From: Pezizomycotina sp. ARF18 | Lineage: Eukaryota > Ascomycota | Direction of reading: 5' to 3' | NCBI GenBank assembly: GCA_002224055.1 | Contig: AZLU01000268.1 | Span: forward strand, 1-52,444 | DNA length: 52,444 nucleotides | Shown here: positions 46,336 through 52,444 of the stretch, piece after piece | Layout: every line of letters begins with the position of its first letter | How positions within the stretch are numbered: the first letter of the stretch is position 1 | The notes under the pieces: model-generated | Seen by the model: only the letters and a program-made list of their open reading frames with translations | Databases searched by the model: none | Told to the model about the DNA's origin: nothing | Translations under genes and position numbers: made by a program

Positions 46336-48572
46336 ATGGTCTCCAGTGTACGCTTATTGACGCATGAGTGCGAAGATAATTGGAAAAAATCTTCAGGTCA
46401 TCCTGCCCGTGCATCTCAAGCAATTAGTTCTGGTACAAACGCCCTCCGCAACCGCAGAATCTGTCCGAGCGTCGCTGCAGGTAGTTACAATAAAGACAGC
46501 AGCGGCCGCAGGAGAGGGCACCTCAAGATGGCGTCACCAAAGGACGTTAAAATCCCTACGAACGAGTTATCAAGTCCAAATACTTCCCGAAGGACCAAAT
46601 GTCCAAGCACTGACAACACCGGCAACGCGAGTGTTGCGCCATATTATTTCGAAGGTGGTTTCAGGCGAGTTCGTCCGTACTACTTTACTTATAACACATA
46701 TTGCAAGGAGAGGTGGCGTGGCAAAACCATCTTCGAGGTATACGGAACCGAATTTCGAGATAGGACGGAGGAGTACTATGTCAGTTCAAATCCAAGCGAT
46801 ATTTATTCGAGGAAGCAAGATGGACTTATTACAGGCACATCTAAAATGGTTATGCATTCCTTCCAATGCTAACTCTCTTCTTACGTTCGGAGAAAAAATC
46901 TACCATTATATTAGAAACAAACGATACTTGAAGGGGCAATTTTCGTCAACGGGAAGCCTGCTACGGGTTTAGACCACGTTCTCCGAAATGGTGATGTAAT
47001 ATCGCATACTCTACACCGCCACGAGCCACCCGTAACGGACAAACCTGTTTCCGTTATATTCGAAAACGATGAGCTCATGGTCATTAATAAGCCTGCAGGT
47101 ATGCCTGTGCATCCTGCGGGTCGGTACCATTTTAACTGCGTCGTTGAGGTTTTAAGATCAGAAAGAGGCGGATGGAATCCGATGCGTATGTATCTTCCAC
47201 GCTTGTTTATCTTGCGCATGCTACCTTTTTTTTTTAATGACCCGCCGGGAGGCTGCTTCATCGTTTCTCCCTTAATTTATTGTTCAGTATTGTCTTGGAG
47301 ATTTGATTCCTAAGTTTATGCTCACTCTTCATTCAAATCATTTTAGCTTGTAATAGCTAGACAGACTAACGTCTGGCCTCATGTTTATCGGCAAGACTAA
47401 GACGGCATGTAACGATATGATGAATCGGTTAAGAAACAAGAACTGTTCGAAAAGAGTACCTCGCTCTGGTAAAAGGTGAATTTCCAAGGTAAAGAAAACA
47501 CGGCTGCAAACTTTATTTTCCCATAGATCACAGAAATAGGCCAAGGACATCTGATCCTATATATGAACTTGTTGGTAGTTGCTAAAACCTTTCTTGTTTA
47601 TCCCAATTAATGTCACGTAAAAGCGAAGAAATCACCTGCGACCAACCAATGCTCACTATATCGCAAAGTTGGCCTGAACCAAGGTGATTCCTCAGAGAAT
47701 GCCCGATATGTGGCTCTATATCTGATATGAGGACCCTCTCATTTGTCCAACTCAAAAGTAAGAGCGAATGGTAAACATGCAAAGACAATTTTCCAACGAC
47801 TGTCATACGATGCCTCGAAAGACTGCAGTGTTGTAAGATGTCTTCCCCTTACAGGCAGAACACATCAAATACGGGTTCATTTGCAATTTCTTGGCCATCC
47901 TGTCGCAAACGATCTGTAAGTACCCGTCTTCTATATTGTACCATTGTTACACGATCGTAGATGAAATCTCATATACGGAGCTGAAAACAAAATAAACTGA
48001 ACGTTTTGGTTTAAGATATATTGCAATCGCAAGGTTTTTGGACCAGACTTGGGCAAGGGAGGGCTATCTAACGACGAAGACATCATAACCAGACTTCAAG
48101 AATGGGAAAAGACGAAGTTGCGGAAGCCATTGCGTATCATCAAGAACTCGTGTAAGTGAAAGCTTTTTCTTGAGTCGGCGTGAGAACGTCCGTGATTAAA
48201 ATAAACACACGTCACGATTTAGGACCGACTATGAAAAATCAAGGGCAGAAAGGCTCTCTGACGAGTTCTGTAATGTGTGTGGAACTCAGCTATACACGGA
48301 CCCTGGATTTCATGAGGTGAGCAGTGAGATCGAATATCCTGCTCTGGTCTTTCGCCTGTTCCCCACAGGTGTCTAACGATGTCTTTGTGCGTTAATGGCA
48401 TTGCTAATAATCTCTGTAGCTAGGAATATATCTTCATGCGTGGAAATACGAATGCGCGGAAGGGAATTGGAAATACGAGTCTGCTCATCCAGAGTGGCAA
48501 AGTTGGAAACGTTGGCTACCGAGACATAGAACGGAGACTGAAACCGTCACTTCTTGGATAATAGCTATATGA
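46336..48572 (+). CDS. RluA-family RNA pseudouridine synthase (Rib2/Pus8/Pus9 type)
   Basis: Predicted to make pseudouridine-32 in tRNA, as yeast Pus8 (Rib2) and Pus9 do. The start is uncertain (46336 or 46364). Motifs in order: [20 protein letters not shown] and [14 protein letters not shown]; after an intron ending near 46911, [20 protein letters not shown] (S4-like), then [30 protein letters not shown]. The catalytic motif [15 protein letters not shown] lies at 47349 with one base missing near 47356. Then come [40 protein letters not shown] and [12 protein letters not shown]. Small last exons give [16 protein letters not shown] and [20 protein letters not shown], ending with TGA at 48570-48572. 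There is no deaminase domain like the C-terminal one of yeast Rib2, so it is the plain synthase form. Confidence 0.92.
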
Positions 48573-49064
48573 AAGCTTGCCTGTGTATTATATCTATGGA
48601 GAAGATGTTCGAATAAGCATTTAGGTACACTCATCGACTGAATATTACTTCTTGGAACGCCCTTTATGCAACAGTTTAATCTAGAAAATTGGTTCAGAGA
48701 CTTCGAGGAACGAGATTGCCATTAAAGGGCCCCGTTTCTGCTATTTGTGAACCGCCCATTTGGTGCACTCAATAAACCTTCTCCGAGAAGGCGTCCGTAT
48801 AACAGAATTTTCATCCGATGAATTAGTGATTGACTACATGTCGACCTTTTTAGAAAATAAGGATGGTCCTAGCCTCTTGATTAGAACCTCAACAACGATA
48901 ACGCCCCTCTTTTGCAGGCGGAACGACGTTTCCTATGATTTACTAACGAAGATAAGGAATAAGAAAAAAGAGGAAGCTACGAGACGCTAAGTAGGATGCT
49001 TACAATTTTTAGAATGAGATTTGGGTTCCCGAAGGAAAGACAGGGCTCTGTAGAATGTGGTGTT
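48573..49064. other. Spacer between convergent genes
   Basis: 3' regions of the pseudouridine synthase (plus) and Irs4 (minus) meet here. A plus-strand frame at 48760-48990 has an ordinary composition but no recognisable family and no supporting splice context. Confidence 0.4.
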
Positions 49065-51056
49065 TCATTTACGCTTGCCCTTTTTCTCGAAAATCCATCT
49101 TAGGATACACACCAGTCGCGAGAATGATGCCCACAGGTTATCACTGATCCTCGCAGGTAATTTCATGCCGCTAAGACTATTGTCGATCAAATAAAGGCCA
49201 ATGCAAAACCCCTCTCGAGTTAGCCACCCCTGCCTGTGGTGTCCACAAGACTCCATATGCTTTCAAGGACCTCTAACGGTAGACGACTCCGACTATATAT
49301 ATCTCTAACTACGACAGATACGACGCCGTCAGGACTAGATTGACTGTCGGTATAAAGACCCCTATTCGAAGACCAGAGCGAGAGGTATCTTTGCAACTGC
49401 CGTCGAAATTCATTTGCACTGTGCGATTTGGACGGCGAACTGTTGCGTCGCTCGGGAGCTTCACGCAACGTGATTCGTAGCGATGGTGAAGCCCTGGGTG
49501 ATGTTGATGGCATTGCTAACCCTTCGCCGGCGAGGGGCCTCTCGAAACGCCAAAGAGGAGGCCGCTATAGCATATCTCATTGAGTCGCCGGTATGGTTCG
49601 GCATCAACCACCGGTCAGAATTGGGTGGCCCCAATGGTATGAACCACTTGGCTGTTAAATACTTCGACCGACCTAAAAGCCTTTATTGCAGCGCTCGAGC
49701 TTTGATCCGAGCCTGTTAGACTCCTTGGTAATGATATTGCAGATTGTGTGCGGGATGGGGCTCCGCACGGCGATGGTTCCGACTCGTACGTCAAATGGTC
49801 CGATGCTGAAACAAAGGAGCTTGTAGAACTAGAACTTGAGCTAGTACGCTCTAATGCTAACAATGAAGCGCTGCCATCTACGGTTGCTCCTTCTATGGTG
49901 ATACCACCGCCACTAGCACTGCCATCAAGATCATCCGTTTCATCGCGGGATTCACTTTCTGAGGCTATAGTTTTGCGTTCCTTGCGCGAGGTTACAGGAA
50001 TTTTTACGGCCGCGTTAGGCTTGAAAATGCCTTGGTTTACTTCTTTCGCGGCGATTTGCTTTGTGGGCGAGACCGTCTTGAGTACTTTGTCCAATACTAG
50101 GAAAGAACAACGTAGAGCCGCGGTGCGCATCGTTTTCTAAGAGAGGACTCGTTACCCTGATAGGTTCGGTGAGAGAATAGTCGCATTTGCATGGGGCCCC
50201 GCTTCGACACCAGTGGCTTCAAAAATCCTCTTCGCATTCGCTATAGTCACATGATAGCTTCTGAGTGCCGTCGATGCAGAGATGCTATTGTCTAACGCAT
50301 CTGTCCTGGATTCCTCGCCGGTGTTGTTCGGCAAACTTGGAATGCGACCTAGCGGTTTGATTCGCCAGATCTGCCGCAGAGGTTTCAAGCGTCGTTTGTC
50401 CATTGCCTGGCGTAAGAGCCCTGTTGCCATTCTGTCTCAGAACTGCAATGTTCGCTGCAAGATGTGCGTTATGGGAGAACCCATCGCCATTTTGGTTACC
50501 GCCAGGTTTGAAATTTTCCGAGACGAAAGAATCGTCCGCCAAAGTATTCGGGATTGGGTAGGCAGCATAGCTTTGGCACTCAAGAGTGAGCTTTGGGCTT
50601 CCGGATGGGTCTTTTTACCAGCTGTCCGAGACCGCTTCTGATAAGGGGCTTATGTGAAGACCTTGAGCGCTCAGAGCTCATTGGTTTTCTTGCCGCGCTA
50701 ATCTGAGCAGCGATCAACGGGTGATTAGCGGGAGCTGCCGGACTTTCTCCCACTGGCGTAGTGGTATCTACGTCCACCTCAATGCTTGCCGCTTTAACGA
50801 CGAAGAGCTTCGACTGAGGCCGGCACGACTAGCTTGGGCAGCGATGAGAGCAGTAGTAGGAAAGGCCGGTGTAATGAGAGAACTCTGCCCACGCGCGGTT
50901 CTGTGGAAGAAGAAAGCTGAGGTTTGCAGCGACCCTCGCAGTGTTAGCATCGTCGTGGCGGTCGTGAGATGCAAATGGCTTCGACGTGTTCTTGGGGGGT
51001 TGAAAGGGAGAAGCCGGAGCTTTGCTTGAAGAGCCGCCATCCATGTGACCTGTCAC
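49065..51056 (-). CDS. IRS4: EH-domain protein Irs4 (Irs4/Tax4 family)
   Basis: Member of the Irs4/Tax4 family, which in yeast regulates PI(4,5)P2 levels through the phosphatase Inp51, and affects rDNA silencing and autophagy. The C-terminal part is an EH domain: RYLSLWSSNRGLYTDSQ, SVVVRDIYSRSRLPLEVLES, IWSLVDTTGRGG with the EF-hand-like loop, then LTREGFCIGLYLIDNSLSGM, KLPARISDNLWASF and a basic end at 49065. The long N-terminal region is Ala/Ser/Pro-rich and disordered (MDGGSSSKAPASPFQPPKN, VDVDTTTPVGESPAAPANHP), with lost frame in several places. This low-complexity part makes the start (51044 or 51056) and any introns uncertain. The EH domain and its position at the C-terminus are what support the name. 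Confidence 0.82.
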
Positions 51057-51833
51057 ACAACACAGCGATGGAATAGCAGGTGTTCCTCGATTGGAATTCT
51101 TAAAAGGGTGGGGGTGTTTATTAATAAAATAACGGTGTACCTGATTAGGGGCTTAAGAGAGAACTAAACATGTGCATACATCTGGAGGCGGGCCCTCCAC
51201 TGGTTGAAAGAAGATGAGACATGGAAAAACGGAACGTTTGTTCTTGCATGAAAAGGCTTAATCTTGATATTACAGTACAAGCCGTTTTTATATATATGCC
51301 GTACTTTTACTTTTTTAACTACCAAGTAATTAATATAATTTTGCAAGAATTGACAAGAAAGACAAAATTGACAAGAATTGACAAGAATTACAAGAATTAC
51401 AAGAAAGAAAAGAAAGAAAGAATAGGAATGGGAATAGGAATAGGAATAATATAAAAGGTTCTTAGTTACGAGACTGAGTTTTATAGTAATAGTAGTTTGG
51501 TGTTCGATTAAATAAGTGCACGGAGTTGTTGTCCTGTCGGGAGATTATACCACCTGCTACAGGCACAAGTAACCAATAGGTAATAATAATAATGCCCAGC
51601 CCTTCCGATGACAAACAGGTCATCTTGAATTACATTATTAGGTATTTCTGGGAGTAGGACTCTGAGCCTGTAATTAATTTCCTAATAAAACAGACGCTTT
51701 TTGTATATATATATATATGCGCGTATATATTGCTATACAGAATAATATACATGGAAGAAATACCAATATCAGGAGGTTCAATCAGGTAGCGATAGAGATC
51801 CAAGACGAAACAAGTGCGCGCGCGCGTTGTACT
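51057..51833. other. Spacer between Spb1 and Irs4
   Basis: 3' region of Spb1 and promoter side of Irs4, both on the minus strand. Contains an imperfect GACAAGAATT/ACAAGAAAG repeat at 51344-51420, GGAATA repeats to 51450 and a TA run near 51705-51718. No gene seen. Confidence 0.45.
51344..51450. repeat. Imperfect (TTGACAAGAA)n / (GGAATA)n repeat
   Basis: Decamer-like units GACAAGAATT, degrading into ACAAGAAAG and then GGAATA hexamers. Simple sequence in the spacer upstream of Irs4. Confidence 0.7.
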
Positions 51834-52444
51834 CTACTTTTTGGTCTTTTTAGCCGCACGTTTCATCCCTCGGACGTCTTCTTTAATCTAGGGTCCACTA
51901 TCTTGTACTTCCCTTTTACCCGCTTGGTCGGCCAGACACGCCTCTATTAGTTCCTCTTGCCACTACGAGTTTAGCCCGCTGCTTTGTTTCTTCTTCGTCG
52001 CTTTATTGATCATGCTCGCGATCTTCTGTGCCTTTTCCTTCTCTGTTAAGCCTTCGTCTCCACGAGAAGCGCAGACTTCTTTCTCAGCTTTTCATTCTCT
52101 GGTGAGCCTTAAACTTCTTGCGGTCTCGGGCCTCCTTGACCTTTTTGATGGTCGGGCGTTGAGAGCGCGGATTTTTTCTCTGATGGCAGCGGCGGCGGCA
52201 GCAGTTATCGGTTTTAAGGGCTTGGAATGTCTTGCTTCGTCGTCAAGGAACCAATCTGGAAGGCCGTCTTTAGAACGGAAGGAGTATCTGTTAAGCTATC
52301 GTCAATGATATCTGCCTAGATTTTTGGCCTGATGCGATGTTTTGAGCCAGGGTCATAGCTTCTGCTGTGATGATATCGATGTCTGCCCAGTTGGTGGGTT
52401 TTCATTAGCATTGCCCCTTCCTACGACTGTGCAAGTTTGGTAGG
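51834..52444 (-). CDS. SPB1: Spb1 rRNA 2'-O-methyltransferase, C-terminal part
   Basis: Partial gene, cut by the window end, so the FtsJ-type methyltransferase domain lies outside. Spb1 methylates G2922 of 25S rRNA and is needed for 60S subunit maturation in the nucleolus. Visible in order: [102 protein letters not shown] and [18 protein letters not shown] with TAG at 51834-51836. These match the conserved Spb1 C-terminal domain and its basic tail. Several one-base frame breaks divide the stretch. A start cannot be given. Confidence 0.9.

Noticed and set aside
22490-48572. A functional cluster formed by Pus4 and the RluA-type synthase
   Set aside because: They are about 22 kb apart with unrelated genes between them, and both are ordinary dispersed housekeeping genes in fungi.
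783-52444. Reading the broken genes as a pseudogene-rich region
   Set aside because: Breaks are single bases, motifs stay intact on both sides, splice sites are kept, and essential single-copy genes are affected. Sequence error explains this better.
1-52444. tRNA, rRNA, CRISPR array, transposon or viral insertion
   Set aside because: No GGTTCGANTCC-type T-loop in a fitting context, no regularly spaced unique spacers (the repeats are simple tandem ones), and no transposase, reverse transcriptase or capsid motifs were found.

Overview
The window is nuclear DNA of a filamentous-type ascomycete (Pezizomycotina-like). The genes carry short spliceosomal introns with GTAAGT-like donors and CTAAC-like branch points. 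Every recognisable product is a fungal housekeeping or regulatory protein, and one of them (a Zn2Cys6 protein with a conserved N-terminal module) is of a kind known from filamentous ascomycetes. No prokaryotic operon, virus, transposon, CRISPR array or tRNA was recognised. Spacers are AT-rich and crowded with homopolymers and microsatellites.

Layout: cyclin B (783-2630, -); small unknown three-exon gene (4828-5464, -); doubtful small membrane-protein gene (about 6609-7000, -); TRAP-alpha/Irc22-like ER protein (7517-8437, -); HAD-family hydrolase (8948-10111, -); RNA polymerase III subunit RPC4/Rpc53 (10750-12663, -); Zn2Cys6 protein (14704-16761, -); gene-free spacer of about 5.7 kb (16762-22489); tRNA pseudouridine-55 synthase Pus4 (22490-24429, +); very large lipid-transfer protein Fmp27/Hob/BLTP2 (25178-34809, -); translation factor eIF4B/Tif3 (37584-40101, +); ribosomal protein eL32 (42034-42960, +); 4HBT-fold thioesterase (44401-45653, +); RluA-type pseudouridine synthase of the Rib2/Pus8/Pus9 group (46336-48572, +); EH-domain protein Irs4 (49065-51056, -); C-terminal end of the rRNA methyltransferase Spb1 (51834 to window end, -).

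The genes do not form a pathway cluster. Several serve RNA and translation (Pol III, Pus4, RluA-type synthase, eIF4B, eL32, Spb1). Others serve the cell cycle (cyclin B) and membranes (Fmp27, TRAP-alpha, Irs4). I see no new multi-gene system.

Most of the conserved genes contain single-base reading-frame breaks inside otherwise well-conserved domains, often at short homopolymers. Because essential genes are affected, I read these as consensus errors of an unpolished assembly rather than pseudogenes. eL32 is intact across four exons. Exon coordinates are given where splice junctions restore the frame; gene ends are otherwise approximate.
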